Shown here one piece after another: positions 8,599-16,939 of a stretch of 64,000 nucleotides of DNA (positions are counted from its first letter, which is position 1; each line of letters starts with the position of its first letter). Made by a program: the position numbers and the translations under genes. This DNA is from Niallia circulans (GTDB lineage: Bacteria; Bacillota; Bacilli; Bacillales; Cytobacillaceae), in assembly GCF_003726095.1 (NCBI RefSeq), contig NZ_CP026031.1, positions 4,218,001 to 4,282,000 on the forward strand. The letters are read 5' to 3'. The notes under the pieces are model-generated. The model saw only the letters and a program-made list of their open reading frames with translations. It did not search any database and was not told the origin of the DNA.

Positions 8599-10656
8599 AT
8601 GCAGTATTCAGCTCAATCTATAGAACAAAAGAAAAATCTATCTTCTTCCGTATCAGAACCAATCTATATTTTAATGGTAGATGATTTACAAGAAAATCTG
8701 ATGGCCTTAGAAGCAGTATTAAATTCTCCTCGGTATCATTTGGTTTTTGCTAAATCCGGTGAAGAAGCTTTAAAATGCATTTTGAAATATGACTTTGCCG
8801 TAATTCTACTCGATGTTCAAATGCCAGGCTTAAATGGGTTTGAAACAGCAAAATTAATAAAAGAACGAAAAAAATCACGACATATTCCCATTATTTTTAT
8901 TACTGCCATCAGTCAAGATATTCATCATATTACACAAGGCTATCAAGCAGGGGCGATTGATTATATTGTTAAACCATTTAATCCAGATGCACTAAGAAGT
9001 AAAGTGGCCCAGTTTGTGCAAATTTTTGAAAGTCATACGACAAGCCTCCACGAAATGAATTGGCAAACAACGTCAGAATTGGAGAAAATGAATAAGGAAT
9101 TAAGAATAACGAAAATGGATTTAACCAAAAATGCCGTCTTCTCTTCGGTGTTACAGAAGGCGTTACAAGACACAATTGTTACCTTTGACGAAGAAGGAAT
9201 AATAATTAGTGTCAACCCAAGTGTGAAAAGAATGTTTGGCTATGTAGAAGGAGAGCTTATAGGAGCTTCGATTGAAGTACTCTTACATTCTGCTGAGTCA
9301 GAAATATCTGGAGAAACACCTATTACATTTGAGATGATGGTTCCTAAGTTAGTCGGAAGAATGATAGAAGCGAAGGCGAAGCGGAAGAATCATACTGTAT
9401 TTCCAGTGGATATTTACATTGGAGATGCAATGGTAGAGGATTATCAGTTATTTGTTTGTACGATTCGTGATATTTCTGAAAGAAAAGAAGTGGAATTATT
9501 AAGAAAGCAGCAACTTGATCGCTTAGAGCATGCTGTTGAAGAAAGAACGCTGGAGTTATTATCCATGAATCATCAACTACATAGGGAAAGAGAAGAAAAA
9601 TCTAAGGTAACAGATGATTTAATGCTTTCAGAAGGACGCTTTCGACAAATATTTGAGGCGAGTCCATGTATGATGGCAATCCGCACATTACAAAATCCTA
9701 GTTTTATTGCTGTAAATAATAACTGGGTAACAAGCACGGGTTATACAATCGAGGAATTGAAGGATGATAGTTATCAATGGGAAATAGCGAAAGAAATTAA
9801 TGGAATAGAAGAGAGTTTCCAGGAAGAAGAATGGCTCACTCCTTTTAAAAATCAAAGAGTCAATTTCATGCTGAAAAATGGAGAGCAGAAACAAGGATTA
9901 CTATCCACTGAAATTATAACGATCGAAAAGAAGAATTGTGTGTTAATTGTATTAAATGACATAACAGAACGATTAGCATTTGAAAAAGAAATGGCTAGAC
10001 TTGATCAATTAAATCTAGTTGGCGAAATGGCAGCTGGAATTGCCCATGAAATTCGTAATCCGATGACAACCGTTCATGGATTCCTACAAATTGGAAAATC
10101 AAATCCCTCTAACCTATCACTAGAGCATATGGAACTCATGATTGACGAGTTAGATCGAGCGAATAAAATCATCAAAGAATTTCTAACATTAGCTAAAAAT
10201 AAGACGAGCGATAAACGATTATATTCGTTAAATAGAATTATTGAAATTATTTTTCCTTTAATTAATGCAGAAGCTTTATTGACAGGTAAGAAGGTGAACC
10301 TTCAATTAGAGGAATGTCCAGAACTATTTTTGGATGAGAAAGAGATAAGGCAGCTTTTATTAAACCTTGCTCTAAACGGTTTAGAGGCTATGGAGCCAGA
10401 CGGAATTCTCACGATAAAAACATTCTGTAAAGGAAAGTATATTGTGTTGGAAATTATTGATAGCGGCAATGGAATCGATGAAGAAATATTAAAAAAGCTA
10501 GGAACCCCCTTCTTTACAACAAAGGATAATGGGACAGGGCTAGGACTGGCTGTTTGTTATCGAATTGCTGAGCGTCATATGGCAAGAATAAAAGTGCATA
10601 CAAGTGAGAGTGGTACAAAATTCTCCGTGTGTTTTGAGATAGAGGAAGGAAAATAG
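8599..10656 (+). CDS. Receiver-PAS-PAS histidine kinase (sporulation-kinase-like transmitter)
   Basis: A soluble 685-residue protein with an N-terminal receiver: MVDDLQEN, phospho-accepting Asp in ILLDVQMPG at about residue 72, Lys in VKPFN at about 125. Two PAS domains follow at about 190-300 and 345-460, the first ending in a PAC-like TIRDISERKE. A transmitter completes it: LVGEMAAGIAHEIRNPMTT with His at about 483, and GTGLGLAVC near 650. The HisKA sequence resembles Bacillus KinA-type sporulation kinases. AGGAGG at 8581-8586 supports the ATG at 8599. No membrane segment is seen. Its N-terminal receiver is a plausible phosphate acceptor from the upstream kinase, which would place them in one phosphorelay; this is inference. 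Confidence 0.9.
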   Translation: MQYSAQSIEQKKNLSSSVSEPIYILMVDDLQENLMALEAVLNSPRYHLVFAKSGEEALKCILKYDFAVILLDVQMPGLNGFETAKLIKERKKSRHIPIIFITAISQDIHHITQGYQAGAIDYIVKPFNPDALRSKVAQFVQIFESHTTSLHEMNWQTTSELEKMNKELRITKMDLTKNAVFSSVLQKALQDTIVTFDEEGIIISVNPSVKRMFGYVEGELIGASIEVLLHSAESEISGETPITFEMMVPKLVGRMIEAKAKRKNHTVFPVDIYIGDAMVEDYQLFVCTIRDISERKEVELLRKQQLDRLEHAVEERTLELLSMNHQLHREREEKSKVTDDLMLSEGRFRQIFEASPCMMAIRTLQNPSFIAVNNNWVTSTGYTIEELKDDSYQWEIAKEINGIEESFQEEEWLTPFKNQRVNFMLKNGEQKQGLLSTEIITIEKKNCVLIVLNDITERLAFEKEMARLDQLNLVGEMAAGIAHEIRNPMTTVHGFLQIGKSNPSNLSLEHMELMIDELDRANKIIKEFLTLAKNKTSDKRLYSLNRIIEIIFPLINAEALLTGKKVNLQLEECPELFLDEKEIRQLLLNLALNGLEAMEPDGILTIKTFCKGKYIVLEIIDSGNGIDEEILKKLGTPFFTTKDNGTGLGLAVCYRIAERHMARIKVHTSESGTKFSVCFEIEEGK

Positions 10657-10696
10657 AGATTGCTGAGCTAGCAGTTCTTCTATTTTTCTTTTTTTA
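10652..10696 (+). terminator. Terminator after the kinase pair
   Basis: AATAG (10652-10656) pairs with CTATT (10680-10684), and TGCT-gagct-AGCA forms the tip. A T-rich tract (10682-10696) follows. Confidence 0.65.
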
Positions 10697-10778
10697 TGAC
10701 AAAAAAAATCAATATAAGAGGGTTTTTCTAAAGGAAAATCGAATGAAGAGGAGAAAATAATATGTGGAGGGGTTAGAA

Positions 10779-11210
10779 ATGGTACCACAAAGAGTTTCAT
10801 TGCTTACATTAGGAGCATTACGGTTACCAGAATTGCGAAGGTTTTACCAGCGGATTGGCTGGCTGGAAAAGGAATCAAGCTCTGATCAATATGCTATTTT
10901 TAAGACAGCTGGTGTTTTGCTAACATTGTTTCCGTTAGAGGAATTAGCGAAGGACGCAGGAGTAGAACTGCAAAATCCCATGGAGGGTTATCGAGGGGTT
11001 ACCTTTGCTATTAATGTAAATACCCCTGAGGATGTAGACGCAGTAATGGAAAAAGTCAAAGAGGCAGGCGGAATGATTATAAGAGAAGCAAGCGATGCCT
11101 TTTGGGGCGGAAGAACAGCTTATTTTGCCGATCCTGAAAACAATCTCTGGGAAGTTGCTTGGAATCCTGATTCTGTATTTGATGAAAGAGGAGTAATGAT
11201 TGATTTTTAA
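10779..11210 (+). CDS. VOC superfamily (glyoxalase/bleomycin-resistance-like) protein
   Basis: A 143-residue protein of the vicinal oxygen chelate fold. The first beta-alpha unit reads VSLLTLGALRLPELRRFYQ and the C-terminal part contains GRTAYFADPENNLWEVAW, the usual FxDPdGNxWE signature with a metal-ligand Glu. GGAGGGG at 10766-10772 supports the ATG at 10779. Members include glyoxalases, dioxygenases and drug-binding proteins. Nothing in the sequence fixes the substrate. It is a single-gene transcription unit. Confidence 0.85.
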   Translation: MVPQRVSLLTLGALRLPELRRFYQRIGWLEKESSSDQYAIFKTAGVLLTLFPLEELAKDAGVELQNPMEGYRGVTFAINVNTPEDVDAVMEKVKEAGGMIIREASDAFWGGRTAYFADPENNLWEVAWNPDSVFDERGVMIDF

Positions 11211-11446
11211 AAAGGAAATGGCGTTTTAAAATAAAGACTGATTATTTAAAGCAAAGTTTGATTAAAAGACATTTAATATTTAAAGGTAAATTAGGATAGA
11301 GTTTTTTCAGTAAATGTAGGTAATTAAGAGAATCTATAATTATTTGATTATGTTAACTGGTTTATTATAGTTATGGAAGAAACGGGCAGTTTAGTTCAAG
11401 ATGATATAATAAATAAATCTGATTTATCTTAAGGAGATTTAAAGTT

Positions 11447-12439
11447 TTGGATGCAAAATGTATTAGATTCTACGAATTCGGTAACCCAAAAGATGTGTTA
11501 ACAGTTGAATATAAAAACATAGAACCACCAAAAGATAATGAAATCCTTGTTCGAATGTTAGCACGTCCAATAAATCCTTCCGACTTAATACCGATTAGAG
11601 GGTCATATTCTCATCGGATTTCTTTACCAAATATTCCTGGTTATGAAGGAGTTGGAATAGTAGAAGATGTTGGTTCTTTGGTTTCACACAATTTCATTGG
11701 TAAACGTGTTTTACCTTTACGTGGGGAAGGAACTTGGCAAGAATTTGTTAAGACACCATCAGAACTTGCAGTTTCTATACCGGATTCTATTGATGACTTT
11801 ACGGCGTCGCAGATGTATATCAATCCAATTACAGCGTGGGTGACTTGTAATGAAGTCTTGAAACTAAAAGCAAATGATGTTTTATTGGTTAATGCAGGTG
11901 GTTCTTCGATTGGTCACATCTTTGCTCAATTATCGAAGATATTAGGTTTTCGATTAATTGCAGTCACTAGAAATGATAAATATAAAGAAGACTTACTTCA
12001 TCTTGGTGCTTCCTATGTAATAGACACCTCTAATGTTTCACTCTACGAAACAGTTATGGAATTAACAAATGGAATTGGTGCGGATGCTGCTATTGACTCT
12101 GTAGGAGGTTCACCTGGAAACGATTTGGCTTTTTGTGTGCGTCCTAATGGCAATTTTTTAACCATCGGTCTTTTATCAGGGATACAAGTAAACTGGGCGG
12201 ATATTGTAAATAAAGCCAAAGTTAATGCTAATATGTTTCATTTACGGAATTGGAATAAAAATGTCCCCGTAAATAAATGGCAAGAAACCTTTAGTCATTT
12301 GATAAGGCTAATAGATGAGCAGAAATTACGTTTGATGATGGTAGATTCTAGGTATGACTTGCTGAATATAAAAACGGCTATTGATGTTGTTGAATCTTCT
12401 AAAGAGACTAAAGGGAAAGTGTTTTTAACAAGCTACTAA
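11447..12439 (+). CDS. Zinc-independent MDR-family oxidoreductase (enoyl reductase / quinone reductase-like)
   Basis: A 330-residue medium-chain dehydrogenase/reductase that uses NAD(P)H. The N-terminal GroES-like domain contains ARPINPSDLIPIRG and PGYEGVGIVEDVG; the Rossmann domain contains LLVNAGGSSIGHIFAQL. The catalytic zinc ligands of alcohol dehydrogenases are absent. The INPSD motif and overall layout resemble mitochondrial-type 2-enoyl thioester reductases (MECR/ETR). Translation starts at TTG 11447, with AAGGAG at 11431-11436. The substrate cannot be assigned. No operon partner is adjacent. Confidence 0.85.
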   Translation: MDAKCIRFYEFGNPKDVLTVEYKNIEPPKDNEILVRMLARPINPSDLIPIRGSYSHRISLPNIPGYEGVGIVEDVGSLVSHNFIGKRVLPLRGEGTWQEFVKTPSELAVSIPDSIDDFTASQMYINPITAWVTCNEVLKLKANDVLLVNAGGSSIGHIFAQLSKILGFRLIAVTRNDKYKEDLLHLGASYVIDTSNVSLYETVMELTNGIGADAAIDSVGGSPGNDLAFCVRPNGNFLTIGLLSGIQVNWADIVNKAKVNANMFHLRNWNKNVPVNKWQETFSHLIRLIDEQKLRLMMVDSRYDLLNIKTAIDVVESSKETKGKVFLTSY

Positions 12440-13045
12440 GTTTATTCTTGTTCTACTAACGGGGGCTTAAGTTGAAGAATATCATCCTCATTTATTGTAA
12501 ATTATAGTGACTTGAGAAATGCTGATTTTTAGGGTGGTTTCAATGTCTGATTGGAAAAACAACCACTTATTTAACACAATTTGTTTTTTTGCCTTCTGTA
12601 ATTCACCTCCATTTACAATTGGAATATATCTTTTCTACAAACTCATTAATGTTTTTAGTAATCAGGATAAAAAAGGTAATGAAGCTAACCAATAAGATAA
12701 ACTATAGCTCATCTGGCTTCGCCCTTTGGTGGCATTTTCTTTTTGAGGTACCACCACATGCCCATCAAGCTAAACATTAATGAATGTGAAGAATAGAGCG
12801 TTTCTGCAAAGCAAAGTCTATTCTTTTAAAGAAAGGCAAGTAAGTTCATCTAAAATCTCGCTGCACATAAAAAAACACCATCCTTTCCACGATATTACAG
12901 AAAGAATAGCGTTTTTTTCGTTTTGGGGCTAATGATTTGCCTTAACTTGATGCATGGCATGGAGTACCACCAGCATAAAGTGAATTTACAAGGTTAAGGA
13001 AATTCCAAAATAAAAAGCCCAAATGTGCAAGATTAGAGTATCTAT
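12440..13045. repeat. Gene-free region with an imperfect inverted-repeat element (12747-12971)
   Basis: About 600 bases with no credible gene. The segments 12747-12769 (ggtaccaccacatgccc...) and 12946-12971 (cttgatgcatggcatggagt...) are imperfect inverted copies about 225 bases apart. Between them AAGAATAGA (from 12788) pairs with TCTATTCTT (about 12818-12826), and a further AGAATAGCG lies at about 12903. It looks like a small palindromic mobile remnant (MITE-like). No transposase is present. Confidence 0.4.
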
Positions 13046-13624
13046 TCAAATTGAATTAATTCCTGTAAAGGAATATTTCACTAAATTTTCAACATAAGCA
13101 TCATCCAAATTTTCACCTATAACTAGCAATCTATAGAAAATTGGTCCGTAAATGAGGTCAATACTTAAATCGAGATCGAGATTTTCCCTCAATTCTCCTC
13201 GCTGAATCCCCCGTTCCAAAAGTTTCTTAGCCTCAAGCCGGCGAGGATGGAAGTATCTGGTCCGATATGCCTCCGCCAATCCTGAATCCATTTGCCCTTC
13301 ACCAATCAGCTCCTTAATGATTTTACCTTCCCGACTGGTCAAAAACCGAGCTAAACTAGTGGCATGGATAAGTATGTCATTAAATACTGAACCTGTGTCG
13401 GGAACAGGCAGTCTTGCCGCCGCCGCAGCTAGAAAGCCGTCCATAACAACGTCTGCTTTGTTGGTCCACCATTTATATATGGTGGCTTTACTCACCCCTG
13501 CTCGCTCTGCAATTTTCTCTACAGTGACTGTTCCAAGGCCATTTTCCAACAATAAATCATATGAAGCAGAAAGGATAGACTTTTGCGTTTCAACATTACG
13601 TGGACGTCCTCTTTTGGCATTCAT
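13046..13624 (-). CDS. TetR/AcrR family repressor of the adjacent MFS pump
   Basis: A 192-residue regulator. The N-terminal helix-turn-helix reads VTVEKIAERAGVSKATIYKWW, close to the TetR_N consensus. The C-terminal ligand domain (residues about 80-190) is less conserved and gives no clue to the inducer. It is divergent from an MFS transporter 211 bases away. Three copies of a tatacgtt-type operator lie between them, so autoregulation and control of the pump are likely. The DNA of this pair contains more GC-rich stretches than its neighbours (for example the gccgccgccgc run near 13420), a weak hint of transfer. Confidence 0.92.
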   Translation of the reverse strand: MNAKRGRPRNVETQKSILSASYDLLLENGLGTVTVEKIAERAGVSKATIYKWWTNKADVVMDGFLAAAAARLPVPDTGSVFNDILIHATSLARFLTSREGKIIKELIGEGQMDSGLAEAYRTRYFHPRRLEAKKLLERGIQRGELRENLDLDLSIDLIYGPIFYRLLVIGENLDDAYVENLVKYSFTGINSI

Positions 13625-13650
13625 TCGAATCCTCCCCTTTTACAATAAAA

Positions 13651-13669
13651 ACTATACGTTTAGTATACT
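13651..13669. promoter_or_regulatory. Putative TetR operator 1
   Basis: actatacgtttagtatact contains the inverted arms TATAC/GTATA around GTTTA. It lies 27 bases upstream of the tetR start codon and matches two further copies downstream. Confidence 0.65.
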
Positions 13670-13706
13670 AAATATTTAACAAAAAGAAAAATGGGTATTT
13701 ACAAAA

Positions 13707-13725
13707 CTATACGTTCAGTATATTA
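13707..13725. promoter_or_regulatory. Putative TetR operator 2 overlapping a promoter
   Basis: actatacgttcagtatatt matches operator 1. Reading toward the MFS gene, TTTACA (13698-13703) and TATATT (13719-13724) could be a -35/-10 pair with a short spacer that this operator covers. Confidence 0.55.
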
Positions 13726-13744
13726 TTGGGATATGAATTTATAA

Positions 13745-13763
13745 ACTATACGTTCATTATTTA
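13745..13763. promoter_or_regulatory. Putative TetR operator 3 (half-conserved)
   Basis: actatacgttcattattta keeps the left arm ACTATACGTTCA of the two other sites but has a degenerate right arm. The spacing between sites is 56 and 38 bases. Confidence 0.45.
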
Positions 13764-13835
13764 ATTTGCGATGGCAGTACTGAATATTATTTGCCCTGCC
13801 ACACAAATAAAAAATGAAAATGGGGGAGAATTACA

Positions 13836-15041
13836 ATGAAAACGAATCAAATTATCGAGGATAAACGCATTTCAAGTTGGATTATGTTTCTGATAGCATC
13901 TGCATGTGGTCTTATCGTTGCTAATCTTTATTATGCGCAAACTCTGGTAGGACCTATCAGTGTCTCTATAGGTCTTTCTTCGGCAGCAACAGGATTAATT
14001 GTTACCTTAACACAAATCGGTTATGTTGTAGGGCTGCTGTTTATCGTACCGCTTAGTGACATTTTTGAAAATCGACGTCTCGTGGCAGTATCACTAATGG
14101 TTGTGGTATGTGCATTGCTTGCGGCAACTTTCGCCCGTAATGCGCTATCTTTCCTGATTGCGTCCCTGTTTATTGGACTGGGATCTGTGGTAGCCCAAAT
14201 ACTAGTTCCCTATGCCGCCAATTTAGCGTCTGAAGAACAGCGCGGTCGCGTGGTTGGAAACGTGATGAGTGGACTCTTACTTGGGATAATGTTTGCTAGG
14301 CCGCTGGCAAGCTTTATAACCAGCATTTGGGGCTGGCAAACAGTATTTGCTTTATCGGCAATTGTTATCGCTCTATTGACGGTTCTGTTGTCACGTATTC
14401 TCCCTGAGCGTAGACCTTCACCTACGATAAACTACGGTAAATTAATTATCTCTTTAGGCACCCTCTTAAAACAAACGCCTATATTACGCCGCCGGGGTTT
14501 TTATCAAGCTTGTTTATTTGGAGCTTTTAGCCTATTTTGGACTGTGGTTCCTTTACGATTGGTGGATGATTTCGGAATGTCCCAGCAAGGCATCGCTTTG
14601 TTTGCATTGGTAGGTATGGGAGGCGCGATAGCAGCACCTATAGCTGGAAGACTTGCGGATAAAGGTTGGACCCGTTTTTTGACCGGATTGGCAATGCTTA
14701 TTGCCACCTTGTCGTTTTTGCTGTCATATATTTTTCAAGGCAACTCAACAACAGCTCTCATATTGCTCATTCTTGCCGCTATTATGCTGGATGCGGCCGT
14801 ATCGGGAAATCTTGTACTTGGACAGCGGGAGATTTATTCATTGGGGAGTGAAGCAAGAGGGCGACTTAACGGGCTTTTCATGTCTATATTCTTCATAGGC
14901 GGTGCAATTGGCTCTTCTTTGGGCGGTTGGTCTTATGCCCATGGCGGTTGGAGTTTTACATCTATAATTGGAGTTGTTATGCCTCTTTTAGCCTTACTTT
15001 ACTTTCTTACTGAAAAAAGAAGCACCTGCAAAGGACGTTGA
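13836..15041 (+). CDS. MFS multidrug-type efflux transporter
   Basis: A 401-residue major facilitator with about 12 hydrophobic segments. The loop after TM2 reads PLSDIFENRRLV, a form of the family motif A, and motif C-like glycine-rich segments follow in TM5. A second motif A-like loop (GRLADKGWTR) is present in the C-terminal half, as in DHA1 drug/proton antiporters. GGGGGAG lies upstream of the ATG. The divergent TetR gene and the operator triplet imply substrate-inducible efflux. The substrate is unknown. Confidence 0.9.
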   Translation: MKTNQIIEDKRISSWIMFLIASACGLIVANLYYAQTLVGPISVSIGLSSAATGLIVTLTQIGYVVGLLFIVPLSDIFENRRLVAVSLMVVVCALLAATFARNALSFLIASLFIGLGSVVAQILVPYAANLASEEQRGRVVGNVMSGLLLGIMFARPLASFITSIWGWQTVFALSAIVIALLTVLLSRILPERRPSPTINYGKLIISLGTLLKQTPILRRRGFYQACLFGAFSLFWTVVPLRLVDDFGMSQQGIALFALVGMGGAIAAPIAGRLADKGWTRFLTGLAMLIATLSFLLSYIFQGNSTTALILLILAAIMLDAAVSGNLVLGQREIYSLGSEARGRLNGLFMSIFFIGGAIGSSLGGWSYAHGGWSFTSIIGVVMPLLALLYFLTEKRSTCKGR

Positions 15042-15245
15042 AATCCTTGCAGATGAGCAGTAAAACTTCCAAAGGGGAGAGCACATTGCAAGCATAGAGA
15101 AGGTGATTATTTCAACTTTCCTCTGCTTATATTCAAGTTCAACTGCCAACACCATGCGGCTTTTCTTATGGTACTAATGGGGCAGCATTCCTGTATTAAG
15201 TGAAACATCGCTTATGGAAGAAAAGGGGCATTTAGCTTAATAAGG

Positions 15246-15280
15246 AAAGAGTGCTTTTCCAAATAAGAAAGCACTCTTTT
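15246..15280. terminator. Bidirectional terminator between MFS and SMR genes
   Basis: AAAGAGTGCTTT (15246-15257) and AAAGCACTCTTT (15268-15279) form a perfect 12-bp stem. A T-rich flank lies on each side, and it separates two convergent genes. Confidence 0.85.
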
Positions 15281-15294
15281 ACTTAGACTTTTAT

Positions 15295-15678
15295 TTATTC
15301 AGTTTTATTACTTAGAACAATTGAGGATTCATTTGCCTCATGATTACTTGCTTCACCATGTCCTGGCCCAAATAGATTCAAGACTACAACTCCTATAAGA
15401 ATTAATGTAATTCCAGCAACACTGGCAACATTAATTTTCTCTTTCCAAATTATAACCGAAATAAGTGTAGTAGCAACTATACCTATTCCAGACCAAAGAG
15501 CATAGGTAGTATTAAGTGGAATAGTCTTCATTGCCATTGATAAAAAGAAAAATGAGCCTATAAAAGCAATTATTACACCAATTGTAGGGTAGAGTTTCGA
15601 AAATCCTTCAGACGCTTTGAGCATAGAGGTTCCAATAAGTTCTCCTACTATAGCAAGCATTAAGTATAAGTAAGACAT
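15295..15678 (-). CDS. Small multidrug resistance (SMR/EmrE-type) efflux protein
   Basis: A 127-residue protein with four membrane helices. TM1 has LMLAIVGELIGTSMLKASEG, with the membrane Glu (residue 13) that SMR pumps use to exchange protons for cationic drugs. The later helices match the family (PLNTTYALWSGIG; ITLILIGVVVLNL). A hydrophilic tail of about 20 residues extends beyond TM4. Its ATG directly follows the TAA of the upstream tetR gene, and GGAGGA lies inside the tetR end, so the two genes form a coupled operon. Confidence 0.92.
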   Translation of the reverse strand: MSYLYLMLAIVGELIGTSMLKASEGFSKLYPTIGVIIAFIGSFFFLSMAMKTIPLNTTYALWSGIGIVATTLISVIIWKEKINVASVAGITLILIGVVVLNLFGPGHGEASNHEANESSIVLSNKTE

Positions 15679-16234
15679 TTACTCTTCCTCCTTTATCATA
15701 TTATTTAATTTATTAATAAAATTATTTTTAAGATTCGTGTCTAGTGAGCCTAACCCAAATATTTCCGAAAACCACATTCCATCTATTGCTAAACGGATTA
15801 TTGTAACATTAATAGGGTCTACACCATCATTCATCAGTTTACCAAGTAAGATGTCATATTCCTTTTTGTACTCTTCTAGTAAACTTGGATTAGTAAACAT
15901 TGCAGCTAGAAGAGCAGAAGAAAGACGTTTATCAAGATTTAAGTCAGAAAATGAGGCTTTGATGTAAGCACTAGTCCAATTACCAACTCCACTTTTAGTA
16001 TTATTTTCAACTATTGTTTCTATGCTTTTAAAGTAACGGTAGGTCCAGTCTTGTACCATCCCTATAATTAATGCTTCCTTACTTGAATAGTGATAAAGTA
16101 AGCCACCTTTGCTAAGCCCAGCTTTTTTTGCAACAGCTTCTAATGTTAATTTTGCGACACCTTCTTCTTTAACAATATCAGCAGCAGCATTTAGTATAAT
16201 TTTTTTTTTTATCTTCAGAATTTGAAATGGACAT
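15679..16234 (-). pseudogene. TetR family regulator with a frameshift in an 11-A tract
   Basis: Read on the minus strand from ATG 16234, which has AAGGAGG 7 bases upstream, the protein begins MSISNSED. It then enters a run of 11 A (plus-strand T run 16200-16210). With 11 A the frame soon stops. With 10 A it would continue DKKKIILNAAADIVKEEG, a normal TetR start, through the HTH segment LTLEAVAKKAGLSKGGLLYHY and on to the C-terminal domain (15679-16059 in frame). The gene is otherwise intact and co-operonic with the SMR pump. The lesion could be a real mutation, a slippage-controlled switch or a homopolymer sequencing error. The C-terminal half resembles TetR_C regulators that control SMR pumps. 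Confidence 0.85.
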
Positions 16235-16265
16235 ATAAAATCCTCCTTGATTACTCGTTATGACA

Positions 16266-16295
16266 ATTATACCGTCCAGACGGTACAGTATTCAA
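16266..16295 (-). promoter_or_regulatory. Promoter and palindromic operator of the tetR-SMR operon
   Basis: On the minus strand TTGAAT (16290-16295) and TATAAT (16266-16271) lie 18 bases apart. Between them is TACCGTC-CA-GACGGTA (16270-16285), a palindrome with 7-bp arms. This is where a TetR-type repressor would block RNA polymerase, so the operon is probably autoregulated. Confidence 0.75.
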
Positions 16296-16578
16296 TAGAT
16301 TAAATTATTATATTTTGCGTAATAAGAAGGCAGTTTGTGAAAGAATTCAATAAAGTATAGGGCGCCTTCGTTCAAGAAGAAAATAATAATCTTCAACAAT
16401 CGGGTGCTTTAACGAATATCAAGCCTGTCATTTTGGCAGCTTTTTTGTTTAAGTTCATATTAGACAAACGGGACAGGATAGATAAAGAAGCTTTATAAAT
16501 ATTTATTTATGGAAATAATAGGATAACAATGGTGTAATGCAGAAATAAATAAATGGTCAAAAATTAAGGAGGTACAAA

Positions 16579-16899
16579 ATGGACAAATTCAGTTTGTTTG
16601 GTAAATTTATGGTACGAGAAGGCGAACGAGACACAATGGTAAATATTTTGCTGGAAGCAGCAGAATCAATGAAAAATCTTGATGATTGTGAGATATATCT
16701 TGTAAATATATCTGAGAGTGAACCAAACTCTGTTTATGTTTATGAGGTTTGGAGTAATGAAAATGCCCATCAAGCCTCTCTAACTCTTGAAGCCACTCAA
16801 ACATTAATAAGGCAAGCAAAACCAATCATTACTGGGATGGATAGAATCAGTACCCTAAAAACAAAAGGTGGAAAGGGCATTTCATCGATTTCTTATTAA
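16579..16899 (+). CDS. ABM-family (YgiN-like) putative monooxygenase
   Basis: A 106-residue antibiotic biosynthesis monooxygenase fold protein. It follows the pattern KFMVREGERDTMVNILLEAA at the N-terminus and YVYEVWSNENAHQASL in the middle, with a conserved strand-helix arrangement of dimeric ferredoxin-like barrels. Such proteins oxidise quinols or degrade aromatic metabolites, and many have no known substrate. AAGGAGG precedes the ATG. It is monocistronic, with a terminator ending 40 bases after the stop. Confidence 0.82.
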   Translation: MDKFSLFGKFMVREGERDTMVNILLEAAESMKNLDDCEIYLVNISESEPNSVYVYEVWSNENAHQASLTLEATQTLIRQAKPIITGMDRISTLKTKGGKGISSISY

Positions 16900-16908
16900 A
16901 CAAACGGG

Positions 16909-16939
16909 GGCTTTCCTTAAATAAAAGGGAAGCCTTTTT
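16909..16939 (+). terminator. Terminator of the ABM gene; copy A of a dispersed repeat
   Basis: GGCTTTCC (16909-16916) pairs with GGGAAGCC (16927-16934) with one wobble, followed by TTTTT. The segment ttccttaaataaaaggga and the downstream gctatagg-gcaggtt recur at 18160-18215. Confidence 0.75.

Noticed and set aside
12589..12780. 63-codon frame in the gap after the MDR gene
   Set aside because: No ribosome site, no recognisable sequence, and it overlaps the inverted-repeat element.
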